Shown: positions 47,785-61,020, numbered from the stretch's first letter. The stretch is 64,000 nt of DNA from Puffinus mauretanicus (GCA_023333565.1 JAJKFH010002585.1:1-64000), one strand, 5' to 3'. The notes: generated from the sequence alone by a model not told the origin. Translations and numbers: made by a program.

Positions 47785-49522
47785 CGCTGCCTTGCCGGGG
47801 ACAGGACCAACCTCACGTCCTCGCCCCGCTTCCACCCCAGCATCCCCGGGCTCTTTCCTACTCGGCGGGTTCATAACCAGCCTCCTGTCTGATTCCCACG
47901 CCTGATTCAAAAGACAAAAGTACCCCAGCAATGAGGGGCTCTTTGTAGCAGCTCTTTCGGAAACCCAGAGATGGTTTTTTTAGTAGCTTTTTATTGACTT
48001 TTTTCTCCCCCTCGCTGACAGCTGAAGTGAAATAACCCTTTTAAACTTATCTCCTCATCACTCCCCAGCCAGCACATTTCATCCAGTTAGAGCAAGCTGA
48101 TGGGGACTAACTACTGCAGCGCTTCAAAAGCTGGGGTTTAACACACCAAAGAAAGTCCTCATGTATTTTAGTGCATTACTAAAATCCCTTTAAACTTCTG
48201 TCAGGTCATCATTCATGGTGAGAGAGAGTTGTGCGTGCTTTTTAGGGCTTGTTCCTTGTCCCAGATCAGCCACGCAGCATCTATGGGGGGGAGGATGTGT
48301 GCAGCAGCCACAAGGAAGAAACTCACTTTGTGCCAGTGATGCAAAGGCCGAACACCAAGAGACATCTATTTACTTGAACTATAAGACAAAATACATTAAT
48401 GGCATCATTTCCACCAGATCTCATTTGCCTCCCTGGAAGGGCTTTGCGTGTTGACCCTGACATGGCTGCTAAGGTGTCCCAGGGAGTTCACCCCTGGCAG
48501 GTCCAGGAGCTGATCCTGAAATTGTTTTTAGGCACCCGGAGGGGTGCTGCAGGAGCGGGAACTGAGCATCTGCCCACCCCCCTGCGCGGCAGAGAGGGGC
48601 TGTGGGTATCTGGGCACTCACTCCCCTCCCAGGAGCTCTCTGGTGGGTTTTTGGGGGTTCATGGAGCACCCCTGCCTGCTCTCCCCAGCTCACAGCTCCC
48701 ACCCAGGGGTGGTCGAGCCCAAATCCTCCTTCGCTGGTGGCTCTGGACTGTGGCCAACTCGGAGTCTAACGTTTTAGATGCCAAATGGGGACTTTTTTTG
48801 CCTTTTTATTGCCTTTTCACACTCCTGTGCATGTCCTCTGCAGTTCCTCACCATCAGCCTGAGCCCCTCAGCATCACCAGCCCCCTCCCCGCAGATGCTG
48901 GAGGACCTCCGTAACCCTGTCCTTGAAGCGTCCTGGAGCTCCCCCGCACATCAAAGCCGGTGCTGCAAATAAATCTCTCTTATTTTCTTTGCTCTGGCCC
49001 AGACTTCAGACGGACTCATCCTTCCAGCCACCCTGCCAGGTAGAGAAACCCCTGGTCTTTAATTCATGCATGGCACGGTCCGAGCACCAGCCCCAACGAG
49101 GTGGTTCCCCATCGTGGGGAAATCTCTCCCTCTTCTCCCCGGTCCATGAAGCGTGGTGGCAGCAGACAGGGAGCCCAGGGTCACCAGACCACGTCCCCAG
49201 AAGACGACCCGTCTGTCACCGCCTCCCCGGGAGGGGCTGCGTGGCAGGGAGCTGGCAGGGGAGGTGATCTTACCGCAAATACCCAACGCGGGGTCTATTT
49301 TTAGCCTGGGACGTGCTTTGTCACTGCCTAGCACGTCCCCAAGTGCAGAACCGCGGTGTGCGGAGGGCACGGTGCAGGCTCGGTGCCTGGCAGGACCGAC
49401 CTGCAGGCAGGAAAAAGAGGGTTGCCTGAACACACCCTGCAGGGTTTAAGTACAGGAGAGCAAATGAAAACAGATGCAAAAGAATCCCATGGTAAAGAAG
49501 CCTTCCTGAGAACATCAGGGTT

Positions 49523-49617
49523 TTCTGCACCACTACAGGCAGAGTTCCATCTCCTACCCCGTCTCAGAGCTGCTGGGAGAGGGGGCAGAGGCAGGAGGTC
49601 CAGCTCAGCCCCGGTGC
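49523..49617. repeat. Dispersed 95-bp duplication, copy 2
   Basis: This is the second copy of the 47690-47784 segment, 1.8 kb away, about 97% identical. Flanks differ on both sides. There is no poly-A tail and no clear target-site duplication, so retroposition is not indicated. Confidence 0.92.
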
Positions 49618-50758
49618 TTTAAAGCAAGGAAGGTTTTCCAAGCTTTAAACCACGCTGGCAATTATTGTGTCCGGTGTAACGGAGGCAAGAGCAGCTTCAA
49701 TGGCTTTCCTGACTTCTTCTCCCTCCACCTCCCCAGGACTCTCGTGAAGGCACCGGCAACACCTCGGCCTTTCCAGGAGATATTTTGAACAGCCAGTTCT
49801 GGTGTCCCCGTTCCAGTAGCCCTTTAATGCAAAGAGAAACGGAGATGTTTTCAGCATGTGAGCACCTCAGCCCTTCCAAGGGTGCAATCCTTGCCACGTT
49901 CCTGAATGTCTTTAATAGGAAATGTTGAAGGCAGGGGAAGGTGAAAGCCCTTCTGCAGCATCACCTTGCACACCCTTCCCCACTGCAGCCGGAGCATTAC
50001 GGTGAATTACTGGTGTGTTTAGTCTGTGCCCCCTCCCTGGAGCTCTTGCACCCATGATATCTGCTCTCCATCAGCCCAGGAGGGTGGGTGCATCTCCTCT
50101 CCCTCTGCCCACGCAGCACAGATCCAGCAAACAGCCCCGTTTTCCGGTGCTTCCCCCATCGCACAGGGGTTTGGGGCTGCCGCAGCAGATGGGTTGGCCC
50201 CGGCAGCGGGGGTGGCAATCGGGAATAACACAATCCTGATGAAGCACAGATTTTTTGGCCATTTGGAGCTGTACAACTCTCCCTAGAATGAGAAGCAAAT
50301 TAAAACCACCTCAAGTTTATACCCTTAAAGCCTCTCTCAGGGTTTCTGTGGCTTTCTTGTGCTCATCAGGGCTTTGATGATCAGGTCCCTTTGCTCTGCA
50401 GCCCTGGCATCTCGCAGGGGTGAGTCCAGGCTGCTGGGGTGGTGCTGCTGATGGAAGGACCCCCCCCAAATCCATGCTGTTTCCAAAGCAGAAGATTTTT
50501 CCCTTCGCTTCTCCCTTTAGAGGGCACCAGCGGTTTGCAAACTGTGCTCTGTGGTCCCTGGCAGCGTGGCCAGGCAGAAGGTGGGTTGTGGGACCCCCGG
50601 TCCTTTGGGTTGGTTTCCAAGCTGGCTGCTTGCACGGACACCAAATTCGCCTCTCTGCATCTCCACTCATGTTTCATCCTACGCTGGTGCCACGCCGTCG
50701 GGGGGTCCGTGCCCGGCTCGGCAGTGGGGCAGCAGTGCTTTGCTTGGTGCAGCTGTGG

Positions 50759-50876
50759 TGCATGGCTCCCGCTGCGGTGCATGGCTCCAGCTGCGGTGCA
50801 TGGCTCCCGCTGCGGTGCATGGCTCCCGCTGCGGTGCATGGCTCCCGCTGCGATGCATGGCTCCCGCTGCGGTGCA
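50759..50876. repeat. 19-bp tandem repeat, about 6 copies
   Basis: About six head-to-tail copies of GCATGGCTCCCGCTGCGGT, with CCAGC and CGATG variants. The unit keeps an ATGG and a CTGCGGTGC block in each copy. Frames through it stay open on both strands by chance. Confidence 0.93.
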
Positions 50877-53827
50877 GGCAATGGATCTGCAGGCAGGGCG
50901 GGGGACAACTGCTTCCCCTGCCTCAGTTTCCCATATCTCCTCCCTTGCTGATTCCGACTATGCGATGAGGGAGTTTCTTGGGCATGGGGGGAGCCTGAGG
51001 CACCTGGATCCCGCGGGGACTGTGCCTGCTTGTAGGGGACCTGCCCTCGGGCATCCCTCCTGCTCCCGACACGGGGCTGGGGTGAGTGCAGGGGAAGGGC
51101 AAGGTGAAAATAATGGGGTCCCTCCTGCCTGGGCAGCAGAGCTGGGGCAGGGACAGGCTCCCTTCTGGCAGGGGAAAGTGCTGAAGTTTGCAAAACCTGG
51201 CTGCATTTTCCAGCTGCTTTGGCACCCAGCCCTCCGAGATGGCGTTGCTTGTCCCCTCTCCAGGACCTGGGTACCTGGGGAGGTGGGGGAGCTACAAAGT
51301 CCCCCGGGGGACAGGGAGCCCCATGGGGCTGTCACCGTCTGGGGCCCGGGGACTGGGATGGCTCAGCCGTGTCTGGCATTAAAGCCCACCAGCCAAGCAA
51401 GGCTGTTGCATGTCCCTGGCACTGTGGGAAGGGGTTTTCCTTTGCAGTGCAGACCGATCCTGGCTGTCATGTTCTGCTGCTCCGGTAATGCTGGAAGGGG
51501 CTGGATGAGGTAACCCCAAATGCAATGGGGTGATGGGGAGGGGAGGAGCAGCAGCCAGGTTAGAAATAAAGGGTTGGAGCATCCCTTCTGCAGCAAAAGC
51601 AAGGGGCAGGATATGAAGGTGGCCTTGAAACAGCCCAAGATGTTAGAGTTCGTGGGAAAAAATGTGTTCAAAAAACCCGTTTGTCAGCTCTTCAGGAGTG
51701 AGTCCTCCCCACCCTGAGCCCCCCTGGAAATCCCGCTGGGCTCACCCCAAGCAGCTCCCTCAGGAGGTGGGGGGGGGGTTACTTGCAGACCCCATTAGAG
51801 ACATGAGAAACCTGCTGGGGTTGTCCTGTGAGGAGGAGCTGGTGGTCCTGGGCACCCTGAGCAGCACCCAGCACCCTGCCCTGCAAGCACTGTTGGAGCC
51901 AACGCACAGCTTGGAGGTGGAGGTGCTGGGAGCAGGTCCCCCATCCCGGGATGCTCTGCAGAGAGGCCGGGCAGAGCCCTGGGGACCCGTCCCGGGCACC
52001 AGCGAGAGTTCACTGAACCTGAGATACTGAAAAAACAAACCAAAACATGTGGTGCTCCAGGGACCAGCATTTTCCAAAAGAATTTTGCTTCGCTGGAGAA
52101 GCGCCAACCATCAAAAGGATGATGTAGGGATAAAATCCAAAGTGTCAGGAGGACTATATAAGGCTGTGCGTAGACGGTACGATGTCATCAGTCATTGAAA
52201 CATGGTAGGAAGCTCTGAGGTGCTCTGCTACAGCAGAAATTTGAGGGTCACGGCCCCAAAGGCTATGCTGGTGTCACCGGGAGCACTCTGTGATTTGCAG
52301 GAGCTGCACCGCTGGCTGGTGGGAACCATCACTGGATTCAGGAGGAGGAACGTGGATGCGGTCACAGCACTGATGGGGAAGAGGCACCCACTGACGGGGA
52401 CAGTGCAAGTGTCACCGACACACCTGGTGTCCAAAGACAGTGAAATCCCCCTTAAACCTAAGGGACGTGCCGGCAGCTCTAGGGAAGGGGACACCAGCTC
52501 CTCCACGCTACAGGAGAAGGGGAAGGTGCTCCTCTACCCTGCAAGGTTGCACGGCAGAAAGTTCTTCAGGGCGCAGCGTGGGACTGGGTGCATCCTTGCA
52601 GCCACAGTTTGGGGACCACGCTGTGCATGCCACTGTCCCGGGGTGCTGCTCCTGCGGGCAGCGTTGGCCACGTTGGAGGGGTGGCTGTTCTTGAGCAGGG
52701 TGAGGTGAGGAGCTGCTCATCTCAGCTCACCCATCTCAGGCTGCCAGTGCCGGGCCATGGCGCTGAGCTCTGCGTGCCCCTGGGCATCTCAGTGATGCTC
52801 GCACTGGCTCCGCTCACTTTGGTGTGTCTGTAATAGCCAGGGGCTGGAGAAGCAACGTGCTTGGACAGCCCAGACATCTTCTCACTTACAAGTGTCCTTT
52901 CTGCTCCTAAAAGTGGCCCTAGACAGTGTGGATCAGCTCTATGTAAGCCAGAGGGTGGGATTTCCCCCGCTGGGTCAGGCCTGGGCTCTGGGATGGGTCT
53001 AGGGGACCATTTCCTATTTCTCTTATTCAGGTGGCCCCGAGCCTGCAGACCTCACACGCTCCTGAGCTGCCCCTTTTCCAGGTGGGGAAGAGCCCTGCTC
53101 TGTCCTTTCCCTCCTGCTAGGGCAGCCGAGCCACTCCGCTGGCCACCCCGTGCCATCGAACACAGCTTTCCTCGGGACGTGCTTTCCAGAGCTGCTGTCC
53201 TCCTTCGACACCCCCAAACGCACGGTTGGAGGTGATGCCCTCCTTCGCTCACTCCTGCCTTCCTGGGAACCCCTAACGTGGGGTTTGCCCTGGAGCCCGG
53301 GCACCTCTCCGAGCAGCCGTAGCATGTTTACAGCCCATCACGGCTCTCTCTTTCCCTTGTGCATTACTTTGCACTCACCAATGTTGAATTTCATGACCGA
53401 TCTCCTGCCGAGGCAGCCTGCGGTGAGATCTCCTGCACCTTGCCTGGCTGCAGGCTGGGTTTGAGTGTCCCAGCCCACTTGGGGCCACTTTTCCATGTCA
53501 CCTATGAGTGCTGTTGGGCACAGAGCTGCGGAGAGCCCCACCAGCAGCTCTCCTCTGCTGGGAAGAGGACCCATGCCCACCTCTGCTCACTTTATCTGCT
53601 GGCCTCCAAGCAGCTCCGAAGCCACAGGAGGATGCCCAAGCTCATCCGTGTGGCTTTCACAGCCTCTGCTGTGGGTCTTGGCCAAACCTGCTTGGAAAAT
53701 CTGAGTATACTCTGAATACTAGCAGAGATTCCTGCCCTTCACACAGGCATGGGGAGAAAGCAAAGGGAGAAAGGGAAGGAAAACCCTTCATTCCCTTCAT
53801 CCTTTCAGTCATAGGGTGCCCAGAGAG

Positions 53828-54030
53828 GTTTACACTGAGGGTGGTGAAACACTGGCCCAGGTTGCCCAGAGAGGTGGTAGATGCCCCATCCCTGGGAACA
53901 TTCAAGGTCAGGTTGGACGGGGCTCTGAGCAACCTGATCTGGTTGAAGATGTCCCTGCTCACTGCAGGGGGTTGGACTGGATGGACTTTGAAGGTCCCTT
54001 CCCATCCCAACCATTCCGTGATTCGATGAT
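53828..54030 (+). mobile_element. CR1 LINE 3' fragment (family A), short
   Basis: The last ~200 bp of a family-A CR1 in plus orientation, from TTTACACTGAGGGTGGTGAA to 'gattcgatgatcc'. The 13 bp left of the breakpoint (TGCCCAGAGAGGT, 53818-53830) duplicate a motif that normally lies ~40 bp inside the element, which suggests a small rearrangement at the 5' edge. Confidence 0.92.
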
Positions 54031-56124
54031 CCACCACAGCAGAGATGTCAGGGACAAATGACATGGTTGTTTACTGCGCTCTTCCCACCCTCCAGCAGGT
54101 CCCGTGAATTAAGTCAGGCTCAGTGTTTTGCAAATGCAGGCTGATTTTGTCCAGACCTAGCTTAGCTCCGAGCAAGCCCTTTCCTCCTCCTCTCGTGCCC
54201 CTGGAAAGCCTCCTCTCCCTCTGACCACCGCTGCCCCTTCCCCACCTCGTCTGCTCCCAGATCCCATCTCAGACCCCTCCTGATGGTGGGGTCCCCCCTC
54301 GCCACCAGCCCGGGCATCGGCTGGCACAGCCACGGGCACCGTTTAACCAGGTAAAGGTTAACCCAGGTCGGTACCCGCCCTTCAGCCCCAGCTCCTGCCG
54401 TGTTTTTCCGGCTATGGAAGCGGGCAGGTGGATGTTTACAGGATCGATCTGATGCTCTTTACCGTCTTGACACCTTGTTTAATCTTTCCGTGCTCCACCT
54501 CCCCGAGCCAGTGACATTGGCTTTTTCCCACCTTCCCGTGTTTAGACTGGAGCTCGTTTGGACTGGAGATGTGTTTTATTGCGTGTTCATCCAACCAGCG
54601 GCACAAAGCACGCCTGCCGTTAGGCAGGGCTGTTAGATACTTGCATAAAACGGGTGATCCGTAATAACAAAGTGTTTGTTTTCCGACTCCCAACGTGAAA
54701 AAAAAAAAAACCCTCCCTCCCCCCTGCCCCCAGCTCTGTGCAAAATCCAGTTGTACAAAGGCAAACCAGCGCTGCTCCCTGACGGTGCTGGAGTGCTCGG
54801 TGCCGGGTTATCTGCATAAGCAATCAAGGCAGGCGAGCGTGAGCTGCCTGCTGGAGCCCTCCGTCCTGCTATTATGGGAACATGCACGGTTGTGTCTTCT
54901 TTATTGTCTGTTCGGCGGGTAATGACTGCAGAGGCAGCCCGGGGGAAGGCTCGCTTGAGCATTTTATAGCCCTCCCGAAATGCAAAGTGTTCATCTGAAA
55001 TGATCCATGGCAGACTCGTGGCGAGACTCTGACCGTCTCCCGCTCGCTCTGCGCCAGGGATGCTGCAGGAATAAATAAGAAAGGGGGAGGCTCGGTGCCG
55101 GTCCTCTCGCCTGGGGGGCTGGTTTTCTTTCCCAAGGGGGAGATTTCTGCTGGGGAGGAGGGAGAGAGCTGCGTGGCATCAGGGCCAGCACCCCAAAATC
55201 CTGCCTGCAGGAAGGGGTCTTCTGCTCGTCCAGGAGAAACCCCTCCGGACAGGAGCCTGTTGAGTGGGTGCAAGGCAATGGGACGCATCCTGCACCTCCT
55301 CGCCCTTGGGGCTGTGCAAAGGGGGACCCTGCTGCTCTGGAGCCTCCCCACCCCGTGGAAGGGGACCCGCAGCCGAGCGGTGAGGGTGGTGGGAGTGCTG
55401 TGCCAGCACAGAGCAGGATCCATCCCCAGCGCCGCACGCACAGCGGGGACATCCTCATCAGAGCTGCTTTTTGGGGCAGGAGCCACATGAATTCGTTCAA
55501 ACGGCCTCTCCAGGAGGATGTAAATCACACCCAGGAGACATCTCTTTGTCCCCACCTCCTGGAAAGACACCTAAAGCTGGACTGTCACACTGTCCCAGCA
55601 GCGTTTGTGAGCCACCTCTGGGTGGTTCCCATCCCGTCTGTCCTGCTTACCAGGACGGTGGGATGTTGTCCCACAGGGACAAAAAGCCCTTCACATGTCC
55701 TGCTGGCGAGCAGGAGAGGGATTCAGAGTCACGTTACCGAACGTGAGGATGGGGCAGGCCAGCACTTAGCAGGAGTAAGGAACCATCCAAGGTTCCTACC
55801 CAGGAACCTAGGATTGGGACCACGTGGAGGGGGAAAGCTGTGCAGAAAATGGCCCAAGAGCTAGGCTGGCTGGTGAGCAGCCTTGGCTGCTGTATGATCT
55901 TCCAGACCCTTGCAGGAATCCTTCTGCAGTGGGTGACAGCAGGCTGGGTGCCTCCTGGCTTGGAAGAGGACGTGCACCAGGAGGATGGAGTCCAAAGAAG
56001 CAGCGTGAAAGCCATGGGCACCTTGGAACGAGATTCAGTGAGAAGATGCTGAGCCTGTTCAGCTGTACGGGGAGCAAGGGAAAAACCTTTCTTCACGATG
56101 GAGGGAAGAGAAGCTGCTCCTGCA

Positions 56125-56195
56125 GCGGGAAGGGGTGCATGGGGTGACCTCCCAAGCACCCTTCTAGCCCTATTTTTCTCAGGTTTTATGATTCT
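56125..56195 (+). mobile_element. Possible trace of an old CR1 3' end
   Basis: GGTGACCTCCCAAGCACCC followed by TTCTAGCCCTATTTTTCTC and TTTTATGATTCTG resembles the last bases of older CR1 subfamilies. The match is short, and only weak similarity continues upstream to about 56020. Confidence 0.35.
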
Positions 56196-57019
56196 GGCAC
56201 ATTCCTGAGTCCAGAGAGAGAAATGACGAGAGCCAAGCAGATAAAAGGGAAGCGGCTGGATTGCCTGGTAAGCAAACAACAGAGCAACGCACTACAAAGA
56301 GGTCTCCAGCAGGTATTTCGGTGGCCCAGCGAGGTGCTGCTGCCATCCCAGACCTCAACAGTGACACGTCCCGGACCATCCCAGCTGGCCTTAAACTCCT
56401 TTGGTTTGAAACCCCATTTTCTTACGAAAGATCCAGTGGTCTGGACAGCATTCCCAGCTGCACGGGACAGCTGGGTTTTCCTGCCAGCCTGGAAGGGTGA
56501 AAGAGACCTCGGAGATGTGCTGCTTGGGAACGTCTGCGTCGTCCTGGGGCCGAGTGGGACTTTGCAGGCAGAGTCCCAAGGAAGCTTTGCCCAGGGGGAA
56601 ATTCCTTGTGGCGTATGCACCTGCGGATTGCGTGCATCAGCCCCAGGGACGCTCAGGAGTGCAAGTCCTCGCACTTGGTCAGGGGGAAAAGGAGCACCGG
56701 GGTGGGCATCAAAACAGGGTCAACCAGGCGCTTTTCAGCCTCAAATTGATCCATTTTTTGTACAAAACACCTTCATGACTTTGAGATGCCAAGCTCTGTT
56801 CAAAGATGATAGGGAGGAGCACAAATTTGAGCAACGGGGGGAAATGTGGTTTTTAAAGTAGCTGCTGGTTGTTTGGTTTGGAGATGTGAAAATTATAGAA
56901 ATTGTTGGTTTGCTGTGATTAAGAGGAAGAGAAGGCAGGCGGTGCTCAGAGGTGGGCTTTTTGGAGGTGTCTACCAATGCTGCATTGCACAGAGGATGAA
57001 AGAAAACTGGTTTCAAAAA

Positions 57020-57453
57020 TGACCAAAGGGCTGGAACAGCTCTGCCACGAGGACAGGCTGAGAGAGTGGGGGTTGTTCAGCCTGGAGAAGAGAAGGCTCC
57101 GGGGAGACCTTATTGCGGCCTTTCAGTACTTGAAGGGGGTTATCAGAAAGGTGGGGACAGACTTTTTAGCAGGGCCTGTCGAGACAGGACAAGGGGGAAG
57201 GGTTTTAAACTAAAAGAGGGGAGATTCAGACCAGATAGAAGGAAGAAACTGTTTACATTGAGGGTGGTGAAACCCTGGCAGAGGTTGCCCAGAGAGGTGG
57301 TAGATGCCCCATCCCTGGGAACATCCAAGGTCAGGTTGGACGGGGCTCTGAGCAACCTGATCTGGTTGGAGATGTCCCTGCCCACGGCAGGGGGTTGGAC
57401 TGGATGGCCTTTGAAGGTCCCTTCCCACCCAAACCATTCCGTGATTCTATGAT
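57020..57453 (+). mobile_element. CR1 LINE 3' fragment (family A)
   Basis: About 430 bp in plus orientation from GGCTGGAACAGCTCTGCC to 'gattctatgatc', complete across the usual family-A 3' region. The palindrome carries one central change (CCTGTCGAGACAGG). It is very similar to the copy at 21021. Confidence 0.94.
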
Positions 57454-57880
57454 CTCAGACCCCTGCTGCAAAGCAGGTAGACGTGCTCCGGCTGGGGGGT
57501 GACTGCGTAGGAAGCGTCTGTGCTCGTGGCCACGCACGGCACGGCAGAGCTGCTCTCTGCTAGGAAAAAACCTAATTATCGGATCAGGAAAGGCTCATTG
57601 CTAAGAGCCAGGGAGATTCCTGGGAAGGGGCTGCAAAACAATCAGTGAGCAAAGAGACATTGTTCAGTGCGAGCTGGTCAGGACTGAATGTTTTCCTCTC
57701 TCTCTCCAGGCAGAAAAAGCACAGCCTCAGGATGCTCCAAGTGATCCTTTTCCAGAGGAAATCTGCCCATCAGGGCAAGAATCCCCCAAGGCAGCAGGGC
57801 TGGGGCTGGTGATGCTCCCACCCATGGAGGGGGATGCTGGTGGGACCCGCGTGCCGGCCGAGGGGGGCAGAGGGCAGGCA

Positions 57881-57940
57881 GCACGTTTTGGGGGAAGGCA
57901 GCACGTTTTGGGGGAAGGCAGCACGTTTTGGGGGAAGGCA
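57881..57940. repeat. 20-bp tandem repeat, 3 perfect copies
   Basis: Three identical copies of GCACGTTTTGGGGGAAGGCA. Perfect identity implies recent expansion. Each copy contains a G5 run and an ACGT core. Confidence 0.93.
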
Positions 57941-60814
57941 CAGTCGTGCCACACTCGCGATGCTCCTCGCTGACATGCTGCTGACCGCCGCGGTCGCGGA
58001 GGTAATGGAAAAAAGCACAAAGTCTGCCACGGCTCGGCGTGTTTACATAACTGCAAATGTCAAGTGGCGAATGTGAAAACAGCGGAGAGGGATATTAAGA
58101 CACAGGCTAATTAGCACGGGCTCTCAGGCAGCGCGGGGGTGACCGCGGTGACACAGTGCGTGGGACGGCTGGCATGGGGGGAACCCGCCTGGTGCCTGTC
58201 CTGGAAGGTTTTGGCATCGTTGAGCTTGGTTTTCCCCCCAGCCGGTGGGGCACCGGCCGGGCATGTGGCTCTGCCTGGCACGAGCATCTCGGCCCTGAAT
58301 AAACAGCTTCATCCGTGCTCGCTCTCAGCCCAGCGGGTTTCGGGAGGACAGGACGGTGATGCTGTCTGCCCCCGCCGCCAGCTCACCGCCGGGCTGTCGG
58401 GGCGAAGGGATGCAGGCACCGCGGTCGGAGAGCGCAGCCGGGTACCAAGTGCAGCATCCGATGGGGATGCGGGAATGGGCCATCTCCCCCGAACCTCTGC
58501 AGGATGGAGGGGGGAGATCTTCTTTGAGCTCCCACCGCAGCAGCCCTGCCCGGAGCAGAACCCTATGGTCCCAAATCTCAATCGATAGCCAGAAAGCAAA
58601 AAACCTCCCCAAAACAACCCCCCCTACACACGGGGATATAGCTCTCCTCCCATTTTTTCAGTTTTCTTTTAACTTTTAATGCTTCTGAGAGCTCTTCACT
58701 CGTAAAACATTTGTTCCAGGAGCTTGTAAAGTTGAGCTGTGAGATTTGTGCAGCCCGTCATGCAAAGAACTTTAATTAAACATGTGAAAATCAAACACAC
58801 TTGGTGTAATTCAGACTGACAGTGTATCTAAATATATTTAGTTCCTGGATTTTAATTAAGTCCTCCAGAGCAATTGTCTGATTCCTTAAGCACAACTCAG
58901 AATTTCTCCTTTTTACTTTTTTGCTGTTCCTTGGGACAGAGGAGCATGTTTCCTGCACAGATATTTGCATTTATATGATTTCACATATTTTAAGTCCCAG
59001 ACAGGTGACGGGTGCTCAAGACATCAGGAGGAAACCTGGAGGGGTCCCAACAAGAGACTCTGATTATAAGAACGGCAAGGTTGCTCATTTTTTGCCTTTC
59101 AAGAGAAACAATTCTTTTTTTTTTTAAGATCGTAAAAATCCCAGAAATGAACCATCAGCACTGAAAACCCCTGCAGGAACTCTAGAAAGTACTCGGATGC
59201 TCCTGAGACAAGCGTGAGGGAGATGTCTCAACCCGGTTTCCTTTAGTCCATGGCTGGAGTGGGATGAGGGATGGAGAAACGCCCCTGGAGAGGGTCTCCA
59301 CCCCCTGAAGCAAGCTGTCCCCAGATGCTCCTCTCTTGCCTCTGAAAGCAAATTTGTCGTATTAAGTGAAATAACGGTATTAAGTGAATCGCATTTCTTC
59401 CCCCTTGCATGTGCCCTGCTTTTCTCTGATCAGTGTAATCCCTGTAATTACGCAGTTAGGACACTAGAAATCAGTAATGGCAACTGCTAGACCCTTGTCA
59501 GGACTTCTTGGGCTCCAGGGTGGGCTCGTGCCCGGCTGTCCCAGCGCACTGCCGGGGTCTGGGCAGAGGCATCCTCTTTTCCAGTATCTCCCAGTTGCTT
59601 GCTGGGGCTGGGGCTTGGTTTGGGAACCACCACGTCTTGCTGGGGGCTCGCGATGAACATCTGTCTCCCATCCCCGCCACCCACACCATCTGTCCTGCGG
59701 AGGGGAAGTAATTAAATGAGACTGTTCATTAATATGTCCTTGATGTTACAGCACCCTGGGAAAAGAGAAGCCTCTTCCTTAACAAGGACGTGTAATTATA
59801 TAGCGGCACAACTTTATGTGTATGGCTTGCATGGTCCCATGGGTACAGGTGCAGTTAAAGAAACTTTGGGGCCATCTTATTACCCTCCTTTTATACCTCT
59901 TATTACCATCCTTTGACCTTTTTCCTCCCTCTCAGCTGCCTCCCTTTGCCCCCCTCGTATTTGGGGCAGCCCATGTGCATCGTTGCTTTTAGGGACCCGC
60001 ACTTTGGCTGCAGGTGATGGAAGGTGCAAACCATACACGAGGCCACACAGCAGGGAGCAATTCGGGGACCCCATATAACGTATTTATTTTGGCAAGGCAG
60101 CTCCAGCGCAGCTGTCTGCCCATCGCAGGAGTCGTCTGGGAGGGCCTGGGGGAAGTTCTGCTGGAAAGAACAGAGTTGCCCTGGGGTGGGGAGCGTGAAA
60201 GGCAAGCGACAGCTGAAAATGCAAGGTCAAGATTTAACCAGGACGATTGGAGCTGGCGGGGTAAAAGAAAGCAAAATCCAGGAGAAGTTCTTAAACAAGT
60301 GGATGGTCTTCTCAGTTTTTGTCTTTAAGAAACATCTTTGACAACCCCTTTCACTGCTCCGCACCTTTCCTAGAGCTGGAAAAGCTACAAAACAAGGGAA
60401 AAAGGAAAAAAAAAAAAAAGGGAAGCAACAGAAGCAACAGGGAATATGTGAAAAGAGCTGAGTCTTCAGCATGATTCATTTGTATTTTGAGTAAAAAGAA
60501 GAGAGAAAATCCCACTAAACCCTTTCTGGGTTCTGCAGATGTTTGGGGAAGCTGCATGGAGGTGAGATTAGGGGTGGCCAAGTCCCCCCGTAGGGTTGAT
60601 TGGGCAGAAGACAACCTTTTGCGTGAGTTCAGTGCCAATTCCCAGCTCCTCACGGATGTAAAAGCAGGACACCCTTGCCCTGGCCGGGGCACGGCAGCTT
60701 TACCTCCTCCGCAGCTGCCCCGGGGTCTCGGGGAACTCGCGGTGGGTCTGGCTGCCAAAACCCAACCCCAGCTGCAGTCAGGAAGGGGATTTGCCCTCAA
60801 AGGGAGTTTTGCGG

Positions 60815-60968
60815 TGTTGTGGTTTAACCCGGCAAGCAGCCAAACCCCACGCAGCCGCTCGCTCACTCCCCCCCCCGCCGCAAGTGGGACAGGGAGAGAA
60901 TTGGAAGGGTAAGAGTGAGAAAAACTCGTGGGTTGAAATAAAGACAGTTTAATAGAACAGAAAAGGAA

Positions 60969-61020
<52 letters not shown>

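Noticed and set aside
49645..49857. Minus-strand frame ending in EEVRKAIEAALASVTP, reminiscent of a mariner-type transposase C-terminus
   Set aside because: The similarity is limited to a short helix-like segment. No inverted terminal repeats or catalytic motifs were seen, and the rest of the frame does not match.
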